This document shows positions 44,074-52,098 of a stretch of DNA of 64,000 nt, piece by piece; positions within the stretch are counted from its first letter, which is position 1; each line of letters begins with the position of its first letter. The stretch lies in contig NZ_CP011097.1 in the NCBI RefSeq assembly GCF_000955905.1, positions 1,328,582 to 1,392,581 on the forward strand, given 5' to 3'. The notes below the pieces were generated by a model that ran no database searches, was not told where the DNA came from, and worked only from the letters and a program-made list of their open reading frames with translations. Origin of the DNA: Candidatus Nitrosotenuis cloacae (GTDB taxonomy: Archaea; Thermoproteota; Nitrososphaeria; Nitrososphaerales; Nitrosopumilaceae). The translations under genes and the position numbers were made by a program.

Positions 44074-45003
44074 ATGCAAAAAGCACAGGCAAGGGGAAAA
44101 ATTGCCACATATTACGAGTTGACAAAGCCAAAGATCTGGTACCTTTTGGTCTTTACTGCATTTGGCGCCACAATTACTGCATCAAATGTGTATAACGTTG
44201 AGGTATCACCAGCTACCTGGGCTTTGATGCTATTTGGAGTAGCTGCTGGATCTGCAGCAGCCAACACTTTGACCAATTATCATGATAGAGACATTGACAG
44301 TATAATGGAGAGAACCAAGAGCAGGCCAATTCCATCTGGTAGAATCTCACCACCGGAAAAGGCGCGGGACTTTGGACTGGTATTAGCTGGCATATCTTTG
44401 GCGTGTGCATTTGCCACATCATATACGGCTGGATTTTGGAATGGGATATGGGCAGGCATTTTCATGACATTTGGCTTGGTAAATAATGTCGCAGTTTACT
44501 CACATGCACTAAAAAGAAGAAGCCGAACCAACATCATACTGGGGGGTCTTTGTGGTGGGGCGCCTCCATTGATTGGCCATGCTGCCGTAACACTACAAGG
44601 ACTATGGGATTTAGGAATGGTAATGGGTGGTTTGGTGTTTATCTGGATTCCAATGCACATTTGGGCACTCACCTTACACTTCAAAGACGATTACAACAAG
44701 GTAAATGTTCCAATGCTTACTGCTGTACAATCTGAAAAGACATCGGCCAGAGTAATTGCAATATCCACATTGGTCATGGTTTTGTTTAGTGTGGTGCCGT
44801 TCTTTTTGACACACGAGGGAAAACCGGTTATGAGTGAGATCTATCTATACACGGCAATTGCGTCAGGTGCTTTGATGCTGATTTTATCATTCTGGGTCAT
44901 TGCAAAGCCATCGGAAAAATCATCATGGGTCTTGTTCAAGTTTTCCAGCCCATACCTGGCAGTGTTGTTTATCGCATTAATGGTTGATTCTGGATTCAGA
45001 TAG
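44074..45003 (+). CDS. ctaB: Protoheme IX farnesyltransferase (heme O synthase)
   Basis: This 309-residue UbiA-family membrane enzyme adds a farnesyl group to heme b for the heme-copper oxidase of aerobic respiration. It begins with YYELTKPKIWYLLVFTAFGA, has the prenyl-diphosphate Asp motif NYHDRDIDSIMERTKSRP and the YSHALKRRSRTNIILGG region, plus WALTLHFKDDYNKVNVPML, which distinguishes CtaB from other prenyltransferases. About nine hydrophobic helices are seen. Confidence 0.95.
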   Translation: MQKAQARGKIATYYELTKPKIWYLLVFTAFGATITASNVYNVEVSPATWALMLFGVAAGSAAANTLTNYHDRDIDSIMERTKSRPIPSGRISPPEKARDFGLVLAGISLACAFATSYTAGFWNGIWAGIFMTFGLVNNVAVYSHALKRRSRTNIILGGLCGGAPPLIGHAAVTLQGLWDLGMVMGGLVFIWIPMHIWALTLHFKDDYNKVNVPMLTAVQSEKTSARVIAISTLVMVLFSVVPFFLTHEGKPVMSEIYLYTAIASGALMLILSFWVIAKPSEKSSWVLFKFSSPYLAVLFIALMVDSGFR

Positions 45004-45146
45004 TACAATACAGAAATTAGTTTTCTTGGATATTTTCCAGAAATAATTGGGAGAGAAAGTTTTTGCTTGTGCGTAAAATAATTGGGAATAATTGGGAAAA
45101 GAAAAAATCAAGATTTATGATAAATTGTTAGAAAAGCTCAAAGACT

Positions 45147-45476
45147 CTACTTGACCTTTAGTCTCTTAAAGGCCAAGTCCAGTGCCAGCTTGTTAATTGA
45201 CTGTGCCTGAGCCGAATCTGGGTTTAGCTGGTACATTTTGGCCTTGCCTACGTCTCGGCTATTTACCAAAACTCCTTGTGATTCCAGCTTTCTTATCTCG
45301 TTTAGCGCAGTCTTGAATGTAATGCCTGCGTTTTTTGCAATATCTGATATAGAGTAATCATACTTTTTAAAAACGCACAGAAAGTCCAGAATCTTTGATG
45401 TGCTGCATGGAAAGAGGTGCTCTAGTGGGCCTTCCTCTAAGGCCTTGTCTTGTATGAGTTTTGTCTTGGCTTTCAT
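45147..45476 (-). CDS. Winged-helix transcriptional regulator
   Basis: This 109-residue protein has a winged-helix core (residues ~28-85): STSKILDFLCVFKKYDYSIS, DIAKNAGITFKTALNEIRKL as helix-turn-helix and SQGVLVNSRDVGKAKMYQLN as wing. I start at ATG 45476 because a TATA box at 45498-45505 is 26 bases upstream; a longer TTG start at 45497 would fall inside that TATA box. It is divergent from another small winged-helix gene, typical of thaumarchaeal regulator pairs. The regulated target is unknown. Confidence 0.8.
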   Translation of the reverse strand: MKAKTKLIQDKALEEGPLEHLFPCSTSKILDFLCVFKKYDYSISDIAKNAGITFKTALNEIRKLESQGVLVNSRDVGKAKMYQLNPDSAQAQSINKLALDLAFKRLKVK

Positions 45477-45497
45477 GGTGTTAATGTGGTGATTCAA

Positions 45498-45505
45498 TTA
45501 TATAA
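45498..45505 (-). promoter_or_regulatory. TATA box of the winged-helix regulator
   Basis: On the minus strand TTATATAA is centred 26 bases before the ATG at 45476, which fixes that start as leaderless. Confidence 0.6.
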
Positions 45506-45550
45506 CCATTTACTTGTTATTATGGAAATCATTACATAATTGATAATATA

Positions 45551-45826
45551 ATGGAATATGCCAATTATTCTGTGAAGTATGATGATCTATCCGTTACAAT
45601 ACTTGCCAAGCTGGCCTTGGATGGAGTCATTGGCGGCAAGCACACATCTTCAGAGTCAATCAAGCGAGGATTCCCCTCACATCTCAAAGGCGATGTGGAC
45701 AAGACCCTCAAAAAACTGGTAAGAACAAATCTCGTATTGCACCACCCTACGTCTTATGGAATACAGTATTCACTAAATCCAAGGAGACTAGATGAGATTA
45801 GAAAGATTGTTTCAGACTTTGGATGA
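45551..45826 (+). CDS. Small winged-helix-like protein
   Basis: This 91-residue protein contains DLSVTILAKLALDGVIGGKH, then a recognition-helix-like GDVDKTLKKLVRTNLVLHH and a wing YGIQYSLNPRRLDEIRKI, the secondary structure order of a winged helix. It is divergent from the regulator at 45147-45476 with a gap of about 75 bp, suggesting shared control. No ligand domain is present. Confidence 0.7.
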   Translation: MEYANYSVKYDDLSVTILAKLALDGVIGGKHTSSESIKRGFPSHLKGDVDKTLKKLVRTNLVLHHPTSYGIQYSLNPRRLDEIRKIVSDFG

Positions 45827-45876
45827 TTATTTGGACAACAGTCGTCTTAAGTCTTGGAAAATCATTTTTGGATACA

Positions 45877-45954
45877 ATGGGTGAGAAACGCGGAATTGGT
45901 GAGCGTGGGCCTGATAAAGAAAAGCGTGAGTTTAATGTAGAAAACAAAGGTTGA
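45877..45954 (+). CDS. Possible 25-residue charged peptide
   Basis: ATG at 45877 opens MGEKRGIGERGPDKEKREF... to TGA at 45954. The composition is strongly charged and non-random for a 25-codon frame, and codon choice resembles its neighbours, but no promoter or family was recognised. Treat as tentative. Confidence 0.3.
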   Translation: MGEKRGIGERGPDKEKREFNVENKG

Positions 45955-45967
45955 TTTTCTAAAAGTG

Positions 45968-46117
45968 CTACAGTTCGTTTTTGATAACGACTTTGCCATT
46001 TTCCTCAACAAAGATTACCGTTTGGCCATCTTCAATGTGCAAAAATCGCCTGGCATCCTCTGGAATTGTCACCTGATATCTTACTGTGACTTTGCTTGCA
46101 CCAAGAATTCTAGTCAT
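45968..46117 (-). CDS. AbrB/SpoVT-type DNA-binding mini-protein
   Basis: This 49-residue protein (ATG at 46117, TAG at 45968-45970) is a lone swapped-hairpin AbrB domain: MTRILGASKVTVRYQVTIP, EDARRFLHIEDGQTVIF, then a short beta end. Such domains dimerise to form a DNA-binding barrel and serve as regulators or antitoxins (MazE/VapB type). No toxin gene adjoins it. It is divergent from a cupredoxin gene, and the 14-bp palindrome at 46164-46177 lies between them. Confidence 0.78.
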   Translation of the reverse strand: MTRILGASKVTVRYQVTIPEDARRFLHIEDGQTVIFVEENGKVVIKNEL

Positions 46118-46163
46118 TCTGGCATGCTTACATGCTATTCACGCATTAATGTAGCCATGAATA

Positions 46164-46177
46164 ACATGTATACATGT
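46164..46177. promoter_or_regulatory. 14-bp perfect palindrome between AbrB-like and cupredoxin genes
   Basis: ACATGTATACATGT is its own reverse complement. It lies 47 bp upstream of the AbrB-like start and 39 bp upstream of the cupredoxin ATG, a natural place for an operator acting on both genes. Confidence 0.5.
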
Positions 46178-46215
46178 ATCCACGTTTACCAAGAATCCTT
46201 ATATTCTGTAGTGAT

Positions 46216-47367
46216 ATGAAGGCCATCAAATTGAATAACAGATTACTCATAACGTTGGTTTTTGCCTTGAGCTTATCGACATTACCCGTATTTGGTGCAG
46301 AAATCAAAATTCCTCTTGGGGCATCAAAGCAGATCTGCGAAAATACGGATAGCTGCTATTTACCATCTACAATCAACGTCAGAGCAGGTGAGATTGTCAC
46401 ATGGACTAACAATGACAGTGCAGCTCATACAGTAACCAGCACAAAAGATTCGTTTGATAGTAGTATAATTTCTTCTGGTAAAAGTTTTGTTTTCAAATTC
46501 CAGGAATCTGGTAAATTCGAGTATCTTTGTATTCTCCACCCTTGGGCGAGAGGAATTATCATAGTTGATGACGGTCAATCTAGTTCATCGGATCATGCAG
46601 AAAACATTGAGACAAAGAAAACAATTGCAAAATCTCAAGATGTTCCTGCTGAAAACACTCAGGAAATTGAAGCAAAAAAACAAGTAATAAAATCTCAAAT
46701 TGAAACAGATACAACCGAAGCTAAATTCAAGAAACAAGCAATTTTGGATCGAATAAAGATCCCTTCATTGATATTAAAAACAGATAACACAGAATATGAA
46801 GACGGTGACAAGATCACAATTATGGGAAAAGTTTTCCCGATAATCAAGAAAAAATCAGTGACTTTGCAGCTACTCAATCCTGAAGGAGATCTAGTACTTG
46901 CACAACAAATAACACCTAACAAAAAATCAGGCATCTTTTCCCTGAAATTAGAGCCTGGAGGAGACCTCTGGGAAGAGTCTGGAACATATTCAATTGCTGC
47001 ACAATACCACAAGTACAACTATCCTGCAGTGGCATCATTTGATTACATTTCAGAGTCGGAGCCAACAAGCGATATTTTTTATCTAAACATCGATTCTCAG
47101 ACATTTGAGATCCCATATGAGATAGAAGGTGGAATCATACAAGACATGTCACTTGACCAAGAAACTCCAAGCCTTGATATTTCATTTGAGGCATTACATG
47201 ACGGTATAATTACAATAGATATTCCTCAAAACCTTCTTGATTATGAATACGGATTTGTTATAATGATTGATAGTTCAGAAGCTGTCTTTACTGATCTAGA
47301 CAATGGAAAACTAGAGATTCCTTTTGAGGATGGAAGTAACGAAATTAACATTATTAGTCTAAAGTGA
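46216..47367 (+). CDS. Secreted cupredoxin (plastocyanin-like) with C-terminal beta domains
   Basis: From ATG 46216 this 383-residue protein has a signal peptide (LLITLVFALSLSTLPVFGA), a cupredoxin domain (residues ~28-115) and, after a charged helical linker, beta-sandwich domains (YEDGDKITIMGKVFPIIKKK onward). Copper ligands His (NDSAAHTVTS), Cys and His (YLCILHPWARG) are present. The methionine expected two residues after HPW in thaumarchaeal homologues (HPWM) is Ala here, so the axial ligand is missing or different. Such copper proteins carry electrons in ammonia oxidation and respiration. Upstream in-frame ATG 46174 lies in the palindrome and is rejected. Confidence 0.88.
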   Translation: MKAIKLNNRLLITLVFALSLSTLPVFGAEIKIPLGASKQICENTDSCYLPSTINVRAGEIVTWTNNDSAAHTVTSTKDSFDSSIISSGKSFVFKFQESGKFEYLCILHPWARGIIIVDDGQSSSSDHAENIETKKTIAKSQDVPAENTQEIEAKKQVIKSQIETDTTEAKFKKQAILDRIKIPSLILKTDNTEYEDGDKITIMGKVFPIIKKKSVTLQLLNPEGDLVLAQQITPNKKSGIFSLKLEPGGDLWEESGTYSIAAQYHKYNYPAVASFDYISESEPTSDIFYLNIDSQTFEIPYEIEGGIIQDMSLDQETPSLDISFEALHDGIITIDIPQNLLDYEYGFVIMIDSSEAVFTDLDNGKLEIPFEDGSNEINIISLK

Positions 47368-47437
47368 GAGTTTTGATGAACAGTTTTGTTGTTTTAAATT
47401 TCTCATATTCGGGCTGTGATGTTTTTAGTTCTAGATA

Positions 47438-47662
47438 ATGAAACAAGAAGAACTAGAAAAAAAGGTCATCGAACTGGAAGAAAAGATAGACGCAGTTACA
47501 GAGCACAGCAATGAGCTAGAAGAACAAACAAGGCAGGCCTTTTCAAAAATATTAAAACTAATGACAAGATATGCTTCGGCAAATAATGAAATCGCAGAAA
47601 GAACGGTATCAAATTTAGAAGAAGAGCTCAAATCATTTGATGAGGACGATGAGAATGCCTGA
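47438..47662 (+). CDS. Short coiled-coil protein
   Basis: This 74-residue acidic protein is one long coiled coil (EELEKKVIELEEKIDAVTEH) ending in a very acidic tail (SFDEDDENA). It has no recognisable enzymatic motif. Its stop (47660-47662) lies 2 bases before the TTG of the following gene, so they probably form an operon and may interact. Confidence 0.7.
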   Translation: MKQEELEKKVIELEEKIDAVTEHSNELEEQTRQAFSKILKLMTRYASANNEIAERTVSNLEEELKSFDEDDENA

Positions 47663-47664
47663 GA

Positions 47665-48126
47665 TTGTGGGTTAGGGTTATCGAATTGATGCAAAACAGA
47701 CCAGCAAATCTTGAATTCCAAGTATTTGATGGTACCAAGATTTCCGAAGACATACAGACGGATGTAAAATATCAGGACATCATCTATTACAAATGGGACA
47801 GAAAAGAGGCAATTTCAAGTGATCAGGAAAAACGTATCGACTATCAAAAAGCAGCCTCTGAGATGGAAAAACTAGACTGGAGTTTTGTTCACAATCACAT
47901 CGGATTCGTCAACAAACGCAAAGCAATAACAATCCAGTTTGTTAGACTAGGAGAAAATAAATGGTATGCAGAAAACATCATCATGCAACAAGGAAGATGG
48001 ACTGGATGTGTATGGCATTGCAATGCGGATAACAAAACCATTACACACATGACAAGGTTGTTTTTTGAAGAAGATCCTAAATGGTTTGATTCCTTGTCTT
48101 GGAAGTTTAAGCGGGTTCAGACATAG
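47665..48126 (+). CDS. Conserved hypothetical protein
   Basis: This protein starts at TTG 47665 (153 aa) or ATG 47689 (145 aa, MQNRPANLEFQVF). It is a compact alpha/beta protein rich in Trp, with KLDWSFVHNHIGFVNKRKAI and GRWTGCVWHCNADNKTI. The paired Cys/His (GCVWHC) might bind a metal. I recognise no family. It follows the coiled-coil gene in the same unit. Confidence 0.7.
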   Translation: MWVRVIELMQNRPANLEFQVFDGTKISEDIQTDVKYQDIIYYKWDRKEAISSDQEKRIDYQKAASEMEKLDWSFVHNHIGFVNKRKAITIQFVRLGENKWYAENIIMQQGRWTGCVWHCNADNKTITHMTRLFFEEDPKWFDSLSWKFKRVQT

Positions 48127-48220
48127 GTAGCCTATTCAATTTATTATAAAACAGTGATAGACCCTACTGATAATTCCTACGTTTTGCTTTAATATCAAAA
48201 ATTCAAAAACTAATCAGACT

Positions 48221-48258
48221 GTGGAGTGGGGAGTCCTAACCGGTGCCCCAACGACCAC
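48221..48258 (-). ncRNA. tRNA D-arm-like hairpin, possible tRNA remnant or terminator
   Basis: GTGG (48221-48224) pairs with CCAC (48255-48258) and GGGG (48228-48231) with CCCC (48246-48249). On the minus strand the inner hairpin reads like a D-arm, with GGTTAGGAC in the loop and two T before it, but no anticodon or T-arm follows. It is GC-rich against its surroundings and sits just downstream of the RHH gene, so a terminator role is also possible. Confidence 0.3.
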
Positions 48259-48274
48259 ACGTCCTATCTCGAAA

Positions 48275-48418
48275 TTATTTGAGTGATTTTTTCAAAGTAT
48301 CATTGATTACTGCAGAAAAGCTTACTGATTTTCCGGTCTTTTTTATCAGGTCTGCCTGGAGATGTCTTAGCTTTTTTTCCACATCCTCATCAATTACTAT
48401 GGTGTGTCTTCTAATCAT
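48275..48418 (-). CDS. Ribbon-helix-helix DNA-binding mini-protein
   Basis: This 47-residue protein (ATG at 48418, TAA at 48275-48277) has the RHH order: a beta strand RRHTIVIDEDV, helix EKKLRHLQADLIKKTG and helix SVSFSAVINDTLKKSL. Such proteins bind DNA as dimers and act as repressors or antitoxins. No toxin gene adjoins it. It is too short for routine gene callers. Confidence 0.78.
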   Translation of the reverse strand: MIRRHTIVIDEDVEKKLRHLQADLIKKTGKSVSFSAVINDTLKKSLK

Positions 48419-48524
48419 TTAGTACTGTCATACAATTATGATTATTCTACTTTGGCATCAAATACCACTTTTGGTATTTTGCACATGATTGATTAGAAAT
48501 ATGTGGATTGGTATGAATTTCATA

Positions 48525-50093
48525 CTATTGGACGGAAAACGAGTCCGAATCCACATAGGCGCCATTATATTTTCCAGTGATGATGTATTTTCCCACCTGC
48601 CAATTAGAGTCAATCATTATTGGTACGGTGAACTGGCCCTTGTTGGTAAGAATTCCCTTGAGATCGTAGGTGTTGCCATCAGGCTTGGTTATGGTAAGTA
48701 TGATGTAGGTTCCTGTCTTGAAGTCATCTACCTTGCCGGTAATCTTTCCCTGGGTTGATTGGTAGGACTGTTTTGCAAATGTTGGTGCACTTATTTGGAC
48801 CACGCCTAGGCTGGCGGGCTCGGGCTCTGATGGAATGTCATCTGGGATGGCAGAAGTGATGGTTGGGGCATTGGATTCCTCCTGGAATTCTATTTTGATG
48901 TTCATTATCCCGTTTTGTATCAAATACTGTAGTCCTGCAACAAAGTCGGCATCTGAGATGGTTCCCTGAGACCACCACTTTGCGTTGTTTTTGACCCAAT
49001 ACGGTATTGGCTGCGAGTTTGCCTGGCCTGGCGCGGTTTGCGGAATTGTAATGATGTCATTTTCAATCATGTATTTTATTCCTGTAAGAAACTCTTGATC
49101 ATTTATGGTACCATCTGACCACCATTTTCCTAGATCTTTTACCCAGTCAGGAATTGAGATCTGCTTTGGTGGTATGATTGGTTTTGGTGTTGGTTTTGGT
49201 GCCGGAGTGGTGCTTGAGATCTCCTTTCCAAATACATAGAGCCAGACTATGCCGTTTTTTGATTTGTCATTTAGTACACCATTGATGAGAATGTCATTTT
49301 TTTGTGATGTAATTTTGATGTCTGCAATATTATATGAGCGGGCAGAGATGTTTATTCCGGACTTTACATATTCTGGATAGTCATATAGCGAGCCAACTTT
49401 TTTTGAGAACGTGCCTGCACTTGTTTGGTCTGGTGTAATGGTTTCTACCTTGAAAAATCCGCCCTCGTCCTCGATTAGCTTTTTGGCAAACTCGGTTTGC
49501 AGTGGCGTTATTATAAGATGGTCTGCATCGGTACTGGAATAATCCAGGTCCTGCTGGATTGGAGTATTGCAGATATAGTCTTGCCAGGACTGGGATGTTT
49601 TTATTGTATCAATCATCAATTGACCGTGCAACAACTCGTGATAGTACACCACCAGGTCCTCAATTTGCTTGATTGCAGGATCCTTTTCGGCGCTTTGTGC
49701 CAAGGCTGCAGAATTTAGCATCAGCTCGTTGTTGCAGTTTATGGTCATTTTTCCGTTTGATACCGTTATGGAGCACTTCCAAACATAGATGCCACCAGTG
49801 ATTGCACCACCAGAGTGGGCAATGGAGGGATCAAATTTTGCCAGTCTTGTCTGGACGGTGGCATTTATTGATTGGTAGGTTTCGCCTTGGTCACAGGGAA
49901 AATAGTATGTTACTGGCGATGAAAATGAATTGGTTGTATCTGTGACGTCTTTTTTTGGAATGGATAGTTTTTCAAATTCTGATTTTAGTTTGTCAAAGAG
50001 GGCCTGCTCTTGTGATGTGGGCTCGACATATGCGGCAAAGGCAACAGGAATCACAGTAAAAAGGGCAAAGATTGCAATGATTCCTATTCTCAA
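48525..50093 (-). CDS. Secreted HExxH metallopeptidase-like protein with two WWSxG repeats
   Basis: This 522-residue secreted protein has a signal peptide (IGIIAIFALFTVIPVAFA). Residues ~20-260 contain YYHELLHGQLMI, a zincin-type HExxH motif, with cysteines that may form disulfides (YFPCDQ, WKCSIT, INCNNE, YICNTP). A Pro-rich linker follows (TTPAPKPTPKPIIPPK). Two copies of a ~38-residue repeat (IPDWVKDLGKWWSDGTINDQ; IPYWVKNNAKWWSQGTISDA) lie at ~310-390; this repeat is common in thaumarchaeal surface proteins. The C-terminus is a beta-sandwich. I see no clear third zinc ligand, so activity is uncertain. Confidence 0.82.
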   Translation of the reverse strand: MRIGIIAIFALFTVIPVAFAAYVEPTSQEQALFDKLKSEFEKLSIPKKDVTDTTNSFSSPVTYYFPCDQGETYQSINATVQTRLAKFDPSIAHSGGAITGGIYVWKCSITVSNGKMTINCNNELMLNSAALAQSAEKDPAIKQIEDLVVYYHELLHGQLMIDTIKTSQSWQDYICNTPIQQDLDYSSTDADHLIITPLQTEFAKKLIEDEGGFFKVETITPDQTSAGTFSKKVGSLYDYPEYVKSGINISARSYNIADIKITSQKNDILINGVLNDKSKNGIVWLYVFGKEISSTTPAPKPTPKPIIPPKQISIPDWVKDLGKWWSDGTINDQEFLTGIKYMIENDIITIPQTAPGQANSQPIPYWVKNNAKWWSQGTISDADFVAGLQYLIQNGIMNIKIEFQEESNAPTITSAIPDDIPSEPEPASLGVVQISAPTFAKQSYQSTQGKITGKVDDFKTGTYIILTITKPDGNTYDLKGILTNKGQFTVPIMIDSNWQVGKYIITGKYNGAYVDSDSFSVQ

Positions 50094-50149
50094 TTCAGAT
50101 GTTCTTTTATGATTTGTTACTTAAGACTTGGGTTGCATTGTACAGTGAA

Positions 50150-51547
50150 TTATTCCACGTAATGGTGGTGAATCAGCTGGTCATAGAATCGGACAGACTT
50201 GATGTTGACAAACTCCAGCATTCCGTATTTTGATAGCTCCCTGCCATAGCCGCTCTGCTTTATTCCGCCAAATGGAACTCGTGGATCAGAGATTACGACA
50301 TTGTTCACTGTGACAATGCCAGACTCTATTTGCTTTGAGAGCGTTTCTGCTTTTTTTAGATTATCAGTCCAAATGCTTGCGCCAAGGCCATACTCGGAAT
50401 CATTTGCCAGCCTAATTGCTTCCTTTTCATCATCAAATATTGTGATTGGTGCAACAGGCCCAAAGGTCTCCTCATTTGAAATTCTCATGTCTGGTGTCAG
50501 TCCTGTAAGAATCGTAGGCTTGTAAAAATAGCCCTTGTTTCCAATTTGTGCTCCACCGGTTAGGATTTGGGCTCCCTTCTTTTTTGCATCTTCTACCATT
50601 GATGAGATGTTTTCCAGTGCTTCCTTGTTTACAAGCGGTCCAATGTCGGTCTCTATTACCATTGGATCGCCTACTTGCAGGCGCTCGGTATTGTGGATGA
50701 ATCTTTCAGTGAATTCTTTAGCTAGCTTTCTTGAGACAAAGAATCTCTTTGATGCGACACAACTTTGGCCGCAGTTGATGAATCTACCCTTTACTGCACC
50801 ATTTGCTGCCTTTTCCACATTAGCATCTTCTAAAACTATGAATGGATCGCTTCCGCCCAATTCCAGGACGCATTTTTTTAGCAACATTGCAGACTTTTGG
50901 CCGACCATTGCACCCACTCTTGTGCTGCCGGTAAATGTTACTGCGTTGACGTCTGCCTCAATTAGGTGATTTGCAGATTCCGATCCTCCAACCAACGTTT
51001 GGAAAACTCCATCTGGGACGCCAGACTCTTTGCAGGCCTTTTCGATTTCGATTCCGGACTGCATTGTTACACTTGATGGCTTCATGACTATGGTGTTTCC
51101 TGCAATGAGGCTTGGGGCTGCAAATCTTAGAGCTTGCCAGTATGGAAAATTCCATGGCATAATAGATCCTATGATTCCAAGTGGCTCAAATGTGACAAAG
51201 CTTTTTCGCGCATCGGTGTTTAGTATTTCATCAGACAACAGAGTTCCGCCATTATCTGCATAGAATTCGAGTGCCCAGGCACACTTTTCAACCTCGGAGA
51301 TTGCCTCCTTTAGGACCTTGCCCATTTCCTTTGTGGCAACCTCTGCAAGCATTATCTTGTTTTTGCGCAAATAATCCGTTAGATGGTACAGAGCAGCTCG
51401 TCTTGTCTCCAAGTCTCCTTTCCAGCTGGAAAATGCAATCCTTGACTTTGATACTTGGTCCCTTACTTGGTCCCTCGACATTGACTCAAAAGTAGAGATT
51501 GGCTCACCTGTCGCAGGATTGATTGTGGTGATGGTTTTGTTACTCAT
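50150..51547 (-). CDS. NAD(P)-dependent aldehyde dehydrogenase (succinate-semialdehyde dehydrogenase type)
   Basis: This 465-residue ALDH has MPWNFPYWQALRFAAPSL, cofactor-binding VMKPSSVT and FTGSTRVGAMV, catalytic Glu in LELGGSDPFIVLEDA and Cys in INCGQSCVASKRF. It most resembles GabD/Sad-type enzymes oxidising succinate semialdehyde, an intermediate of the thaumarchaeal 3-hydroxypropionate/4-hydroxybutyrate cycle, but the substrate is not fixed by sequence. It ends 56 bp downstream of the HExxH gene start and follows a DUF6659-like gene by 21 bp on the same strand. Confidence 0.9.
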   Translation of the reverse strand: MSNKTITTINPATGEPISTFESMSRDQVRDQVSKSRIAFSSWKGDLETRRAALYHLTDYLRKNKIMLAEVATKEMGKVLKEAISEVEKCAWALEFYADNGGTLLSDEILNTDARKSFVTFEPLGIIGSIMPWNFPYWQALRFAAPSLIAGNTIVMKPSSVTMQSGIEIEKACKESGVPDGVFQTLVGGSESANHLIEADVNAVTFTGSTRVGAMVGQKSAMLLKKCVLELGGSDPFIVLEDANVEKAANGAVKGRFINCGQSCVASKRFFVSRKLAKEFTERFIHNTERLQVGDPMVIETDIGPLVNKEALENISSMVEDAKKKGAQILTGGAQIGNKGYFYKPTILTGLTPDMRISNEETFGPVAPITIFDDEKEAIRLANDSEYGLGASIWTDNLKKAETLSKQIESGIVTVNNVVISDPRVPFGGIKQSGYGRELSKYGMLEFVNIKSVRFYDQLIHHHYVE

Positions 51548-51568
51548 TTTTGTGTGGCTTTGTATCTC

Positions 51569-51988
51569 CTAGACCTTGGTTTTATTGATAAAGAACAAGC
51601 TATTGGTTGCATCATCGACTATTTGCTTGTCAATGTTTTGGACTTTTTTGGCAATCTGTGCAATTCTGTCCGGACTCAGGTCCTTGTCTACTGTAAGATA
51701 GACAGTAATCATTGGAAGGTAAAGAATCAGTTGCTGCATTTTTTCTCTGACAATGTGAATGTATTGCGTCAGACCATATGCTTGGTTAAAGTGCTCTCGT
51801 CTGCTTCGTCTCAGACCGACTTGGTAGTAAAACATCATTCTGTCCTTGTCTGGCTCGTATGGCTCTGATGATAATGATGATTGGTCAATTAGGACGTGGC
51901 CTTCCAGATCAATTAATCCTAGATGAACTATTTGTGAATCTGTTTTGAATATCTCGCTTGCAAGTCGTCTTATTTCTTGAGATACCAT
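51569..51988 (-). CDS. DUF6659-like thaumarchaeal protein (roadblock-like)
   Basis: This 139-residue protein shares its plan with the one at 52099-52476: a helix, then IVHLGLIDLEGHVLIDQSSL, MMFYYQVGLRRSRREHF and a final beta/alpha part (MITVYLTVDKDLSPDRIAQI). The pattern resembles roadblock/LC7-type sensory modules and the DUF6659 family I associate with Thaumarchaeota. Its promoter has TATA (52044-52051) followed directly by the ACCATTCATTGGT element. It may be co-transcribed with the aldehyde dehydrogenase. Confidence 0.72.
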   Translation of the reverse strand: MVSQEIRRLASEIFKTDSQIVHLGLIDLEGHVLIDQSSLSSEPYEPDKDRMMFYYQVGLRRSRREHFNQAYGLTQYIHIVREKMQQLILYLPMITVYLTVDKDLSPDRIAQIAKKVQNIDKQIVDDATNSLFFINKTKV

Positions 51989-52030
51989 TTAGCACACCTC
52001 AGAATGGCTAATCAGAAATTGGTTGTATTT

Positions 52031-52051
52031 ACCATTCATTGGTATTATAAA
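52031..52051 (-). promoter_or_regulatory. Promoter with operator-like ACCATTCATTGGT element directly behind the TATA box
   Basis: On the minus strand TTTATAAT (52044-52051) is followed at once by ACCAATGAATGGT (52031-52043), a near-palindrome (ACCA...TGGT arms). The gene start is 43 bases further on. The same arrangement occurs at 52993-53012. Confidence 0.6.
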
Positions 52052-52098
52052 CCAACACGCACATAATAAAGATATTGGTAATTGTCGGCGCAAAAACG

